From CAZGCA01 sp964524145 (lineage in GTDB: Bacteria; Hydrogenedentota; CAZGCA01), in contig CAZGCA010000001.1 in assembly GCA_964524145.1 (NCBI GenBank), positions 62,001 through 126,000 of the forward strand: a DNA stretch of 64,000 bases, given 5' to 3'. Numbering within the stretch: position 1 is the first letter of the stretch; every line of letters starts with the position of its first letter. Positions 1 through 8,150 of the stretch are shown here, in pieces. The position numbers and the translations under genes are program-made. The notes below the pieces were generated by a model. That model was not told where the DNA came from. It made no database searches and saw only the letters and a list, made by a program, of their open reading frames with translations.

Positions 1-701
1 TTCTCGACAAGCACTTCGGCTGGCGTTCCTTCGGCGAAGATCTGGCCCTCTTTGAGCAAGACGAGCCGGTCGCAGTACTGTGACGCGAGATTCAGGTCGT
101 GCGAAACCAGCAGGATCGTCAGGCGGCGTTCTGCGTTCAGCTTTCTGAGAATCTCGTAGATCTCCAACTCATGTCTCAGGTCGAGGAACGAAGTCGGCTC
201 GTCGAGCAGAAGGATCCGTGGCTCCTGGGCGAGCGCTTTTGCAATTATCACACGCTGTCGTTCACCGCCGCTGAGCTCGTTCACGGCCCTGTTCTCGAAG
301 GGTTCCGTGTCCGTCATCCTCATTGCCTGCCGTGCGATCTCGATGTCCGAGGTCGACTCGAAGGCCGCACGTCCCATGAACGGCGCGCGGCCCATCAGCA
401 CCACCTCGAACGCTCTGAATGGGAACGAAACCGAGAGTTCCTGTGGGACAACCGCCATGAACTCCGCGACCGACCTGTTCGAGAGCGCGGTTATCTCCGT
501 TCCGAAAAGCGATATGGTGCCGCTCTCGGGAAGCAGGACGCGGCTCAACAGCTTGAGGATGGTGGTCTTGCCCGAGCCGTTCGGTCCAATGAGACCGACC
601 ATCTCGCCTTCGCTTACCGTCATGTCGATTCCCCGCAGAACGGGGTCGGCCAGGTATCGGAATCTGAGCGATCGGACTTCAATTGGCGTTGTCCCGCTCA
701 T
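1..701 (-). CDS. ABC transporter ATP-binding subunit, FecE/BtuD type (partial)
   Basis: Reading the minus strand from the ATG at 701 gives an ABC ATPase that runs off the left edge of the window (about 233 residues present). It shows Walker A GPNGSGKTT, the Q-loop region VVPQELS, the signature NELSGGERQRV and Walker B ILLLDEPTSFLD followed by a switch histidine in VSHD. Its ATG overlaps the stop of the permease gene (ATGA), so the two are translationally coupled. With the permease and binding protein upstream it forms a type II importer for iron-siderophore, heme or cobalamin. The ligand cannot be decided from this stretch. Confidence 0.9.
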   Translation of the reverse strand, partial: MSGTTPIEVRSLRFRYLADPVLRGIDMTVSEGEMVGLIGPNGSGKTTILKLLSRVLLPESGTISLFGTEITALSNRSVAEFMAVVPQELSVSFPFRAFEVVLMGRAPFMGRAAFESTSDIEIARQAMRMTDTEPFENRAVNELSGGERQRVIIAKALAQEPRILLLDEPTSFLDLRHELEIYEILRKLNAERRLTILLVSHDLNLASQYCDRLVLLKEGQIFAEGTPAEVLVE

Positions 702-1705
702 GCGTAGTACGCGCCTTTGCGTCGCCGCTTAAGAAGGAAAATGAAAAACGGGCCGCCGCACAACACCGTTATCACGCCTACCGGTATCTCGGTGGGCGCG
801 ATCAACGTTCGCGCCACCGTGTCCGCTACGACAAGGAAGCCCGCACCCGCGAGCAGCGCCGACGGCAGAAGCAGCCTGTGGTCCGGACCGAGGATGAGAC
901 GCATGACATGTGGCACGATCAGCCCTACAAACCCGATAGGCCCCGAGTAGGCAACTGCTGCGGCAGTAACAAAAGAAGCTGCAATGAATGTCTTTCTTTT
1001 CAGAGTCTCGACCTCGATACCGAGCTGCTTGGCGGGTTCTTCGCCGAGCGTCATGATGTTGAATTGACGCGTCAAGGTAAACAGGAAGACCGAGCCGATA
1101 CCGACGTAGGCTGCCACGACGCCAAGCGTGCCGTATGTCAGCGGAACGAGGTTACCCATCAGCCAAATGACAATGTCGTTCATAGTTGCGAAGTCGACTA
1201 TTGACGTCACAAACATCACCATTGCGCCGAAGAACGCGTTGATGATGACGCCGACAAGAAGCAGCGTATGCCTGTGGACTACTCCTCCCACAGACGCAAC
1301 CCTGTAGACAAAGAATATTGTTACCGTCGCGCCCACGAACGCGAACAGTGGTATCGTCGAAATGCCGAGGATGCTCGCTTCGAGCCCCAACAGCATGCCG
1401 GCTACCGCGCCGAGTGCCGCGCCTCCCGAGATGCCGAGAATGTACGGGTCGGCAAGCGGGTTCCGCAAAAGAGCCTGGAACGAGACGCCCGATACGGAAA
1501 GCGCCGCGCCAACGAGCGCTGCCAGAAGTATCCTGGGTATGCGTACGTCGAAAAGGATTTCCTTGTCAGGCGACACGCCCTTGATGGCCTGAAGGACACT
1601 GATGCTGGTTTCGCTGATCAATGAAGAGACGATCATTGCAGCGAGCAGCAGGATGGCCAGCAAGCCTACAACAGCGATGAACCGTCGCGGGTTGAGGGTC
1701 TTCAT
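698..1705 (-). CDS. FecCD/BtuC-family ABC transporter permease
   Basis: This 335-residue, strongly hydrophobic protein has the FecCD/BtuC layout: an N-terminal membrane segment followed by the conserved DVRIPRILLAALVGAALSVSG region. Next come the LRNPLADPYILGISGGAALG core and a C-terminal GPIGFVGLIVPHVMRLILG motif that contacts the ATPase. Length is normal for the family (about 330), with roughly ten membrane segments expected. The gene overlaps the substrate-binding protein gene upstream by four bases and the ATPase gene downstream by four bases, so it is the middle gene of a tightly coupled operon. It is the membrane channel for an iron-complex or corrinoid importer. Confidence 0.95.
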   Translation of the reverse strand: MKTLNPRRFIAVVGLLAILLLAAMIVSSLISETSISVLQAIKGVSPDKEILFDVRIPRILLAALVGAALSVSGVSFQALLRNPLADPYILGISGGAALGAVAGMLLGLEASILGISTIPLFAFVGATVTIFFVYRVASVGGVVHRHTLLLVGVIINAFFGAMVMFVTSIVDFATMNDIVIWLMGNLVPLTYGTLGVVAAYVGIGSVFLFTLTRQFNIMTLGEEPAKQLGIEVETLKRKTFIAASFVTAAAVAYSGPIGFVGLIVPHVMRLILGPDHRLLLPSALLAGAGFLVVADTVARTLIAPTEIPVGVITVLCGGPFFIFLLKRRRKGAYYA

Positions 1706-2667
1706 TCCGGGGGTTCCTCAAATACTTCGGGATGGATGACGCGGGCTACCTCCCGAAGCGCGTCGACGATCCGCGGTCCGGGCCGGATAAGCTCGTCGGT
1801 GTCGAGCCCGTAGATTCTGTCGTTCTTCACTGCCGGTATGGAATCCCACCGCAGCCACCAGTCCCGCCGTTTCTCCCTGTCCTCCGGGCTGAACGCCGAA
1901 CCCATGGAGGCGTCTATTATCACGTCCGGGGCGCGCTTGATCACCTCTTCCATGTTGAAGCGCGGATACATGCCGACGGCGCCCGACGCGATGTTTGTGC
2001 CGCCGGCCATCTCGATCAGCCCGTCAATAAAGGTGCCCGACCCAGCCAGGTACAGAGGGTCGTGCCCGATTGCGAAAAGGACCTTGGCACGCGGCCTGCC
2101 TTTCACTCTGTCGGAAGTCTCCTGCAACCCGGCCCTCATCTTTCTTGCGAGCGTTTCAGCCCCGTTGGTCGCGCCCGTGGCCTGGCCGATCTCTTCTATC
2201 GCAGCGAAGATCTCTTCGATTGTATCCGTTCGCGTTGTCAACGTATGGGTGCCAAGGTCACGGAGCCGATTCATGATCTGCTGAGACGCCTGCCCTGGGA
2301 TGTTTATCACAAGATCGGGTTCGAGCGCAAGGATAGCCTCAAGGTTCGGGTTGAGCACGCCGCCGATGCGGCGTTTTGTCCGCGCCTCCGGCGGGTGGTT
2401 GCAGAAGTCCGTCACGCCGACCACGCGGTCGCCGATCCCCATCGCAAACAGTAGCTCGGTGACGTTCGGAGCCATGGAAACGATGCGTTGTGGCGCGGCT
2501 TTCAGCGCTTCCCGGTCATCTGTTGTCGCCGTTTTGCCGCAACCGCTGCCGACGATAGGCAGAATCAACACCAGAAATGTGATGGTAGCAGGTAGCTGCA
2601 AGTAGCGGGAGCAGATGCTGATCAATGTTCCATTCGCTGTTCTGGTGCGGGATTCCGGTCGTTTCAC
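1702..2667 (-). CDS. Iron/cobalamin ABC transporter substrate-binding lipoprotein (BtuF/FecB type)
   Basis: The 321-residue protein starts at a GTG, has an N-terminal hydrophobic stretch and a lipobox-like GSGC near residue 43, so it is probably an anchored lipoprotein. The mature part begins QRIVSMAPNVTELLFAMGIGDRVVGVTDFC, the standard opening of the helical-backbone (BtuF/PF01497) fold. It continues with LEAILALEPDLVI and a late WWLRWDSIPAVKNDRIYGLD segment. It delivers ligand to the permease encoded next. The N-terminal region before the hydrophobic segment is long for a lipoprotein, so a later start is possible. BtuF-like cobalamin binding is a reasonable guess, but no cobalamin riboswitch is visible upstream. 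Confidence 0.9.
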   Translation of the reverse strand: MKRPESRTRTANGTLISICSRYLQLPATITFLVLILPIVGSGCGKTATTDDREALKAAPQRIVSMAPNVTELLFAMGIGDRVVGVTDFCNHPPEARTKRRIGGVLNPNLEAILALEPDLVINIPGQASQQIMNRLRDLGTHTLTTRTDTIEEIFAAIEEIGQATGATNGAETLARKMRAGLQETSDRVKGRPRAKVLFAIGHDPLYLAGSGTFIDGLIEMAGGTNIASGAVGMYPRFNMEEVIKRAPDVIIDASMGSAFSPEDREKRRDWWLRWDSIPAVKNDRIYGLDTDELIRPGPRIVDALREVARVIHPEVFEEPPE

Positions 2668-2677
2668 AACCCTGCGA

Positions 2678-3340
2678 TCAGACGATTCCCGGGATTCCCG
2701 CGATCATAAACACAATGGACAGCGGTATACGCATAATCGTCCAGAAGAAGGGTGTTTGCACGAAGAGTATTATCAGGATGAAGCCCACCATCGGGCCGAT
2801 CCGCATGTATTTCTGTCTCGTTTCGAAGTCAAGCGCCTGGGCAAGAACATGGGACCCGTCGAGAGGCGGGATCGGTATCAGGTTGAAGAAGGCGAGGATC
2901 ACGTTTAAGGCCATGAGATAATACAACATAGTGTACACGGCTCCCGGCACGGCGACGCCCATCACGAAGGTGAGGGCGCGGAACGCGAAGGCGGCCGTCA
3001 GTGCAACAGTCAAGTTGGCTCCTATTCCGGCAAGCGACACGATTATCTCGTCGCGCCTGAAATGCCTGAAATTGAGCGGGTTGACGGGCACGGGTTTCGC
3101 CCATCCAAAGAGGAACCGCACACCAGTTAACATCATGAAAAGCGGGAGTATCACAGTACCCACAGGGTCAATGTGCACTTTGGGATTCAAAGAGACACGG
3201 CCCATCAGACGCGCTGTCGGGTCCCCACATCGGTCTGCTGCAAATGCGTGCGCGCATTCATGGCAGCATATCGAGAAGAGCAGCACGCAATACAGTAAGA
3301 TCTTGTCCGACAGATTTCCCAGAAAACCCTCTGCTCCCAC
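2678..3340 (-). CDS. Site-2 protease family (M50) intramembrane metalloprotease
   Basis: This is a compact 220-residue membrane protein. The zinc-binding HExxH motif is visible as CHECAHAF near residue 27, and the third ligand motif as NLIPIPPLDGS near residue 168, which together define the short M50B site-2 protease group. Several hydrophobic segments surround both motifs. No PDZ or CBS domain is present, as is usual for this 200-230 residue class. It lies 10 bases upstream of the ABC-transporter binding-protein gene on the same strand and shares the promoter at 3394-3422. The connection to transport may be purely positional. Substrate unknown. Confidence 0.9.
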   Translation of the reverse strand: MGAEGFLGNLSDKILLYCVLLFSICCHECAHAFAADRCGDPTARLMGRVSLNPKVHIDPVGTVILPLFMMLTGVRFLFGWAKPVPVNPLNFRHFRRDEIIVSLAGIGANLTVALTAAFAFRALTFVMGVAVPGAVYTMLYYLMALNVILAFFNLIPIPPLDGSHVLAQALDFETRQKYMRIGPMVGFILIILFVQTPFFWTIMRIPLSIVFMIAGIPGIV

Positions 3341-3393
3341 GGCTGATACTCTTTACTGTTGTTCCGCTAACAATCGCTTGATTTCACCGGAAA

Positions 3394-3422
3394 ATCTTAT
3401 CAGAAGGCAGTATACAAGTCAA
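3394..3422 (-). promoter_or_regulatory. Sigma70-type promoter for the M50 protease/ABC transporter operon
   Basis: On the minus strand TTGACT (3422-3417) is followed by a 17-base spacer and TAAGAT (3399-3394). Transcription would start about 50 bases before the protease start codon. Box quality and spacing are close to the sigma70 consensus. Confidence 0.6.
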
Positions 3423-3521
3423 ACCACGCCGGAAATCAGGTTCTGTTCGCGGCACGATAACTGTGCCAATGACAGGGATCGAAGCATGGACCGGCGGCGT
3501 TGCAGGTTCGCCCGGTCGACA

Positions 3522-5228
3522 TCACGGTGCGGCAGGTTGCTGGGCCGGCCTGTATTGCTGCGAGATGTCGTATCCTCCCTGGTAGCCTTGCGATGCTTGT
3601 GGCGCTGTGCCAGTCCCGGCGGCTCCCTCTGGCGGTATTGCCCCAGGCTCCCCCGTGGCTTCTTCCGGCACGCCGTACCGAGGCACGAGCACCTTGCGTT
3701 TCTCCGGAGCCGTGGCAACATCGGAATCGGAAGGTCCCTCGATCCCGGCACGTGGCGCAGCGTACGTGTATGCGACCGCGGAATAAGCCGTGCCGGGCAT
3801 GTCGTTCTGTCCGCCGTGCTCCATTGTGATCTTGACCGACTCCTGGTACGGGATGTAGTCGGTGACGTGAAACCTGTAGGCGGTAACCTGGTACCGGTCA
3901 CCTTCGTTCTTCTCGGTCAGCCCGTGATAGGGCCGGGCGAACGGGCCGCCTTCGAAATACCATCCGCCGTTGAAGTAGTCCTCCGTCCCGGTGCCGCAGA
4001 TCGAAGGGGCTGTCTCGCCGTCAACGTATACTTCTTCGTCGCCTTCGAGAAACCTGAACTTGTCAGGGTTGTCGTACGAGACCACGCAACCGATAAACTG
4101 GCCGCGTCCTTGGGTGTCGAGGATGGTGATAGGTGTGCCCGCCTCTGTTGTGCCTGTCGCGAGCGAGGCGTGGAGCCTGCCGGATCCTATCGCAACGTAT
4201 CTTCCCGGCACGTGGGTGATATCGCACGAGAAAATGACTATCTGGCTGCCCGTGTTCTCGATATCGATCTTCGCGCCGTCGCCGAACGGCATCGGGAACC
4301 TGAAGAAGAATCCCGTCTCGCGCGAGCTCAGCACCCTGGACTCGAAGAACGGGTTGGTGAACCCAACTGGCGCAAACTTCGACAGCGGCATGGATATGGC
4401 CGGCTCTTCGTGCCCGTCCCAGTACACTCGCAGCAGCAAGTTGTCGAGGCAGTGCTGATCGGCCGACTCCGTCTTGATCCACATCTTCGTTATCATGCCC
4501 GCGCCGCCGATGTCTGCAAGCTTAGCTCCCTGTCCCGGCCATATATCTAGTTTACGCGAGATGAGCGTCTCCTTGCGCTTGATCCTGTCGGAACCACGTC
4601 GTTTGACGTTGCGGTTCAGTCGTCTCAAGTACACTTTGTCGTCGCCCGAGAAGACCTCCGAGAAGGTTTCGAGCCCTTCGGCTGATTCGAATGCGGCGTA
4701 GGTCACCTGGTAGTACATCTTCTCGCCGCCGCCGACGACCTTGATGAGGCAGGACTCCCGATACGGGATCGGGAAGTACGAATACCAGCCGCCTCCGACA
4801 TTGTCCGCCAGCGGGCGCTTGAGCTCCTTGGCCCTCCCGGTCAGGTATGTCGAGAACGGGCACCGTACCGTAGGCCACCAGTTTCCGTCCAGGTACACCT
4901 CCAACGTGCCCCAGGGGTTGGCGCTCCAGATTCGCAACACAGCGCCCGGCCCCTTCAGGTCGGCCAGCACCACCGCGTTCTCTTCGCGTGCAACGAAGCC
5001 CGAGTCATCCGCGTTGCCGCCCGACGGGTCATGGCTCGAGACCTGATAAACACGATGGTCCCGCAGGACGGGCAGCTCCGCTAGATCACCCGAGAAGCCA
5101 CGTTGATCGAGAGCGACAGACCATCCTTCCGGGTCTTTGAACTTGACTGGTAGACTCCCGCACCCGGACAGTGCGAGCACAACGAGAACAGCCAGAAGAG
5201 TTGCAGCAGCTTTGGAGACAGGTCTCAT
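3522..5228 (-). CDS. DUF2961 / GH172-family exported glycosidase (lipoprotein)
   Basis: The 568-residue product has a signal peptide ending in lipobox LSGC (Cys23), so it is likely anchored on the cell surface or in the periplasm. Residues about 75-480 match the DUF2961 fold. They include FLEGDEEVYVDGE (393-405) and the family hallmark CGTGTEDYFNGGWYF (411-425), with acidic residues in the region where characterised GH172 enzymes place their two catalytic glutamates. Known GH172 members act on alpha-D-fructofuranosyl and D-arabinofuranosyl linkages; the substrate here is not determinable. The last 60 residues are Gly/Pro/Gln-rich and probably disordered. It has its own promoter at 5294-5322, divergent from the HDOD gene. 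Confidence 0.88.
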   Translation of the reverse strand: MRPVSKAAATLLAVLVVLALSGCGSLPVKFKDPEGWSVALDQRGFSGDLAELPVLRDHRVYQVSSHDPSGGNADDSGFVAREENAVVLADLKGPGAVLRIWSANPWGTLEVYLDGNWWPTVRCPFSTYLTGRAKELKRPLADNVGGGWYSYFPIPYRESCLIKVVGGGEKMYYQVTYAAFESAEGLETFSEVFSGDDKVYLRRLNRNVKRRGSDRIKRKETLISRKLDIWPGQGAKLADIGGAGMITKMWIKTESADQHCLDNLLLRVYWDGHEEPAISMPLSKFAPVGFTNPFFESRVLSSRETGFFFRFPMPFGDGAKIDIENTGSQIVIFSCDITHVPGRYVAIGSGRLHASLATGTTEAGTPITILDTQGRGQFIGCVVSYDNPDKFRFLEGDEEVYVDGETAPSICGTGTEDYFNGGWYFEGGPFARPYHGLTEKNEGDRYQVTAYRFHVTDYIPYQESVKITMEHGGQNDMPGTAYSAVAYTYAAPRAGIEGPSDSDVATAPEKRKVLVPRYGVPEEATGEPGAIPPEGAAGTGTAPQASQGYQGGYDISQQYRPAQQPAAP

Positions 5229-5293
5229 CTCAACTCCCCTCCAAAAAGCACTCAGTTCGTCCCAGATACAGAAATCACGTGCGTCTGAGGTCT

Positions 5294-5322
5294 ATTTTAG
5301 CAGAATTGGCGCAGAAAGGCAA
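5294..5322 (-). promoter_or_regulatory. Promoter for the GH172-like gene
   Basis: On the minus strand TTGCCT (5322-5317), a 17-base spacer and TAAAAT (5299-5294) precede the gene starting at 5228. It is divergent from the promoter at 5373-5401. Confidence 0.55.
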
Positions 5323-5372
5323 ATAATTTCCTTGGCCCAGGCCTGACGCAGCGCTCCCCCATTCCGCTTCAC

Positions 5373-5401
5373 TTGAATTGTGTTTGCGGTTGTGGTAGCA
5401 T
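5373..5401 (+). promoter_or_regulatory. Promoter for the HDOD gene
   Basis: TTGAAT (5373-5378), 17-base spacer, TAGCAT (5396-5401). Transcription would begin near 5408. That places the ribosome site 5418-5426 and TTG start at 5434 in the transcript, and rules out translation from 5380. Confidence 0.5.
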
Positions 5402-5433
5402 GTGATTGGTACCGGCCAGAAGGAGGCACCGGG

Positions 5434-6297
5434 TTGAGCGCTCAGCAGAAGTTGCGAGAAAAGCTTGAGTCGATCATCGAGATTGCCACCGTTCCCCATG
5501 TGATGGCGAAGCTGCTCGTGGTCGTAGACGACGAACGATCGGCTGCGACCGAGCTGGCGAACGTCGTTGCCAGCGACCAGGCTGTCACGGCGAAGCTGCT
5601 GCGTACCGTCAACTCTGTCCACTACGCTCTTTCGCGGCGAGTGAGTACCGTGCTCGACGCGGTGATAATCCTCGGGTACGAAGAGGTACGCAATGCAGCG
5701 CTGGCCATCTCAGTTGTGGGTTCGTTCAAAGGAAGCAGGAGCAGCGCAAAGTATCGGCGAGAGCTCTGGCGTCACAATCTAGCCTGCGCCTGCACGGCCG
5801 ACCAGCTTCAGAAGCGGTTGAGGAAAGATCATCCCGAAGTGAGAGAGTGTTACGTTGCAGGTCTCATGCACGACATTGGAAAAAGCGTGCTGGACCAGTT
5901 TCTGCCCATCAGCGCAAAAACGATCAGGGAGCTTGTTGCTGAACAGGGCGTTGAGTTGCTCGAAGCAGAAAGACAAGTGTTGGAGGCGACCCATTGCGAG
6001 ATTGGCGGCTGGGTTGCCCAGAACTGGGATTTTCCGGACGTTGTCGTCGAGAGCGTTCGATACCATCACGAGCCGGACGCGTTGGAAAACCCGCACCTGA
6101 CAACGTACGTTACGCATATTGCGGACTTTCTGTCGAACCGTCTTTATGCCGTTGAAGAGCAGAAACCTGAAGAACCGTCTGCATGCACCGAGGCCCGCGA
6201 ACGGCTCGGGTTGTACGACCAGATTGTCGCAGAGGTCGAGTCCGACCTCGAGAAGCAAAAGGGTCTTTTCGACATCATTCTTGAAGATGTGACCTAG
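5434..6297 (+). CDS. HDOD domain protein (signal-transduction output domain)
   Basis: The start is set at TTG 5434 because AGAAGGAGG sits 7 bases upstream; the longer in-frame start at 5380 lies within the promoter. The 287-residue protein carries the HDOD fold: ESIIEIATVPHVMAKLLVVVDD, then the ASDQAVTAKLLRTVNS helix, LGYEEVRNAAL, and the HD-like MHDIGKSVLDQFLP. Metal-site residues later appear as VRYHHEPD. HDOD proteins are usually non-catalytic regulators in chemotaxis, motility and c-di-GMP networks. No receiver, GGDEF or EAL domain is fused here. A diguanylate cyclase gene lies 2 kb downstream on the other strand. Partner unknown. Confidence 0.88.
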   Translation: MSAQQKLREKLESIIEIATVPHVMAKLLVVVDDERSAATELANVVASDQAVTAKLLRTVNSVHYALSRRVSTVLDAVIILGYEEVRNAALAISVVGSFKGSRSSAKYRRELWRHNLACACTADQLQKRLRKDHPEVRECYVAGLMHDIGKSVLDQFLPISAKTIRELVAEQGVELLEAERQVLEATHCEIGGWVAQNWDFPDVVVESVRYHHEPDALENPHLTTYVTHIADFLSNRLYAVEEQKPEEPSACTEARERLGLYDQIVAEVESDLEKQKGLFDIILEDVT

Positions 6298-6453
6298 CTC
6301 TTCGAGACCCATCGAGACCACGGCATTGCCGTCCTGCCGCCATAAGTTCCGAGAAGCGGTTCCTGCGGTTACACGACGCCGCAGCGGTTGTGACAGCCTC
6401 TTCTCGAGTTGTCGTGAGATCGTTGTTGTTCTGAAAGGAGACGTTAACAGCGC

Positions 6454-7341
6454 ATGAAAGCGCAACAGGCTTGCCTCCCGTGCCTTATGACACAGGGATT
6501 GCGCGCGGCGCGGGCCGCCACCAAAGACGAATCCCTCCAAAGAGATGTCCTAGACAGATTGGGTGCCCTGGTACCGCTGCTCGACCTCACCCTATCGCCT
6601 GCGGGAATTTCCATGTATGCGTATGACACGGTGCGCGAATTGACCGGGGTGGACGATCCGTTCAAAGGCGAAAAGGAACGGCAGAACCGCGAAGCACTGC
6701 GTCTCGAGCCACAGCTTGAAGCGATAGTGGCGTCTGCTGAGGACCGGCTTCATGCTGCCCTGAGGCTGTCGGCAGCGGGCAACATCATCGACCTCGGCAC
6801 TCAGGAAGAGTTCGACATTGAAGCTGCCATAGAGCAAGTGATGCGCGAGAGTTTCGCGGTTGACGATTACGAGGAGTTCGTGCAAGCGATAAAGGATGCG
6901 CGGTCGGTGCTTTTCCTGGGCGACAACGCGGGCGAGATAGTGTTTGATAAAGCGCTGGTGCGTGAGCTTCAGAAGACAGTGCCGACGCTGACCTACTGCG
7001 TGAAGGAGCATCCGATAATCAACGACGCGACCCTCGAAGACGCCGAAACCGTCGGCATGACGAAGCTGACGACCGTAGCAGCGTACGGGCGCTACATAGG
7101 CACGCCGATTGACAAGATGCCGGCGGAGTTTGTGGCGTTGTACAATGCGGCCGATGTCATTATTGCCAAAGGACAGGGCCATTTCGAGACCCTCGACGAT
7201 CGGCCGGAGAACATCTTCTTCATATTGAGGGCCAAGTGCCCTTTGGTTGCCGAACGGATGGGCGTCCGCGAAGGTGACGTTGGACTTATCTTGAACAGTA
7301 AGCGTTCGACTGGACGCGATGCGGTCGGCAGAACAGGCTGA
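6454..7341 (+). CDS. DUF89 / ARMT1-like damage-control phosphatase family protein
   Basis: The 295-residue protein has the DUF89 subfamily I pattern: an N-terminal CLPCL cysteine pair, a helical region, then LFLGDNAGEIVFDKALVREL, which holds the metal-binding Asp-Asn pair. TYCVKEHPIINDATLEDA and AKGQGHFETLDD, the latter near the C-terminus, are both typical. Characterised DUF89 members are metal-dependent phosphatases that remove damaged or surplus sugar phosphates and cofactors. An AAAGGAG lies 14 bases before the ATG, a little far. It is convergent with the bifunctional-nuclease gene, two bases apart. The physiological substrate cannot be inferred. Confidence 0.88.
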   Translation: MKAQQACLPCLMTQGLRAARAATKDESLQRDVLDRLGALVPLLDLTLSPAGISMYAYDTVRELTGVDDPFKGEKERQNREALRLEPQLEAIVASAEDRLHAALRLSAAGNIIDLGTQEEFDIEAAIEQVMRESFAVDDYEEFVQAIKDARSVLFLGDNAGEIVFDKALVRELQKTVPTLTYCVKEHPIINDATLEDAETVGMTKLTTVAAYGRYIGTPIDKMPAEFVALYNAADVIIAKGQGHFETLDDRPENIFFILRAKCPLVAERMGVREGDVGLILNSKRSTGRDAVGRTG

Positions 7342-7343
7342 CG

Positions 7344-7802
7344 CTATTCCTTCTCGTCGATATCCGGCTCGTCGTCCCCTGTTCCGAAGATCGTAGAGGC
7401 GTCCTGGCCGCCTTCAGCCAGGACCGACTCGGCAACATAGACGGGGCACGCAACCCGCGCCGCGAGCGCGATCCCGTCGCTCGGGCGGCAGTCAACCTTG
7501 ATTATCTCGGTCTCGTTGCCGGCGTCGTCCTTCTGGACAAGCACGAGATGCGCGTAGTAAGTCTGGTTTTCGAGCTTATAGACGTGGACATACTTGAGCG
7601 TCGAGCGGAACCCTTTGAGGATATAGACAATCAGGTCGTGCGTGAGGGGGCGCTTGAGCGTGATATTCTCGAGTGCCTGCGAGATTGAAAGCGCTTCCGG
7701 CTGCCCGATCCATATCGGCAGTATCCTGCTGTCGGCGCGCAACACAACCACCGGGTGTTTGTTGGCGTCTATCGTTACTCCAGCTATCGACATTTCCACC
7801 AA
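7344..7802 (-). CDS. Bifunctional nuclease family protein (DUF151)
   Basis: The 152-residue product matches the compact BFN/DUF151 domain across its length. Features are VVVLRADSRILPIWIGQPEA near the N-terminus, ITLKRPLTHDLI in the middle and VDCRPSDGIALAARVACPVYVAE near residue 110. Related proteins have been described as bifunctional DNase/RNase or as stress-response factors; the biochemical role in bacteria is uncertain. GAGGAG lies 8 bases before a TTG at 7802; the next-codon GTG or an ATG two codons later are alternative starts. The acidic C-terminal tail (DDEPDIDEKE) is unremarkable. Confidence 0.9.
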   Translation of the reverse strand: MVEMSIAGVTIDANKHPVVVLRADSRILPIWIGQPEALSISQALENITLKRPLTHDLIVYILKGFRSTLKYVHVYKLENQTYYAHLVLVQKDDAGNETEIIKVDCRPSDGIALAARVACPVYVAESVLAEGGQDASTIFGTGDDEPDIDEKE

Positions 7803-7903
7803 TGTACGCTCTCCTCAAGGATCCTTCAAGATAATTCTACACGTCCTCAAGGCAATACGCAAGTCCGGTGTGGCTCTTACCTCCAATAGCAGCGCGTTGC
7901 CTC

Positions 7904-8113
7904 CTATTGTTCCCGCTTGTCCGGTGTCCTGAGTTTGTCACGTATCTCCATCAGCGCCGTGACAGCCGCAAACCCGAGACATGCCATGGTGAACCTCCAG
8001 ATGGTTGTCGGCAGTATGTTGGAGAAGAGAGGTATTGCGGCTATCTTGACAAAGATCCCGAATGCAAACGCAATAGCAGCGATTACTACGAGAGCGTGCG
8101 GTTTTGATTTCAT
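7904..8113 (-). CDS. Small two-helix membrane protein, unknown function
   Basis: This short gene encodes 69 residues with two hydrophobic segments (about 8-30 and 36-56) separated by a short IPLFSNILPTT turn, and a charged C-terminus. A perfect AAAGGAGGTGA ribosome-binding site sits 7 bases before the ATG, which is why I accept it as a real gene despite its size. It lies just after the diguanylate cyclase gene on the same strand and could be cotranscribed with it. No family is recognised. Confidence 0.7.
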   Translation of the reverse strand: MKSKPHALVVIAAIAFAFGIFVKIAAIPLFSNILPTTIWRFTMACLGFAAVTALMEIRDKLRTPDKREQ

Positions 8114-8150
8114 CGAGCGTCACCTCCTTTCTTAAGCGTTTAGACGATGC

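Noticed and set aside
2667..3521. Cobalamin riboswitch upstream of the ABC transporter
   Set aside because: No conserved B12-box or pseudoknot-like sequence in the leader; the operon begins with the M50 protease gene.
2931..4550. Long plus-strand open frame of about 540 codons
   Set aside because: It is the antisense shadow of the M50 protease and GH172-like genes; its translation has no domain character and is rich in Arg/Ser.
5380..5433. Earlier start for the HDOD gene
   Set aside because: It lies within the -35/-10 region at 5373-5401; the AGAAGGAGG site points to TTG 5434.
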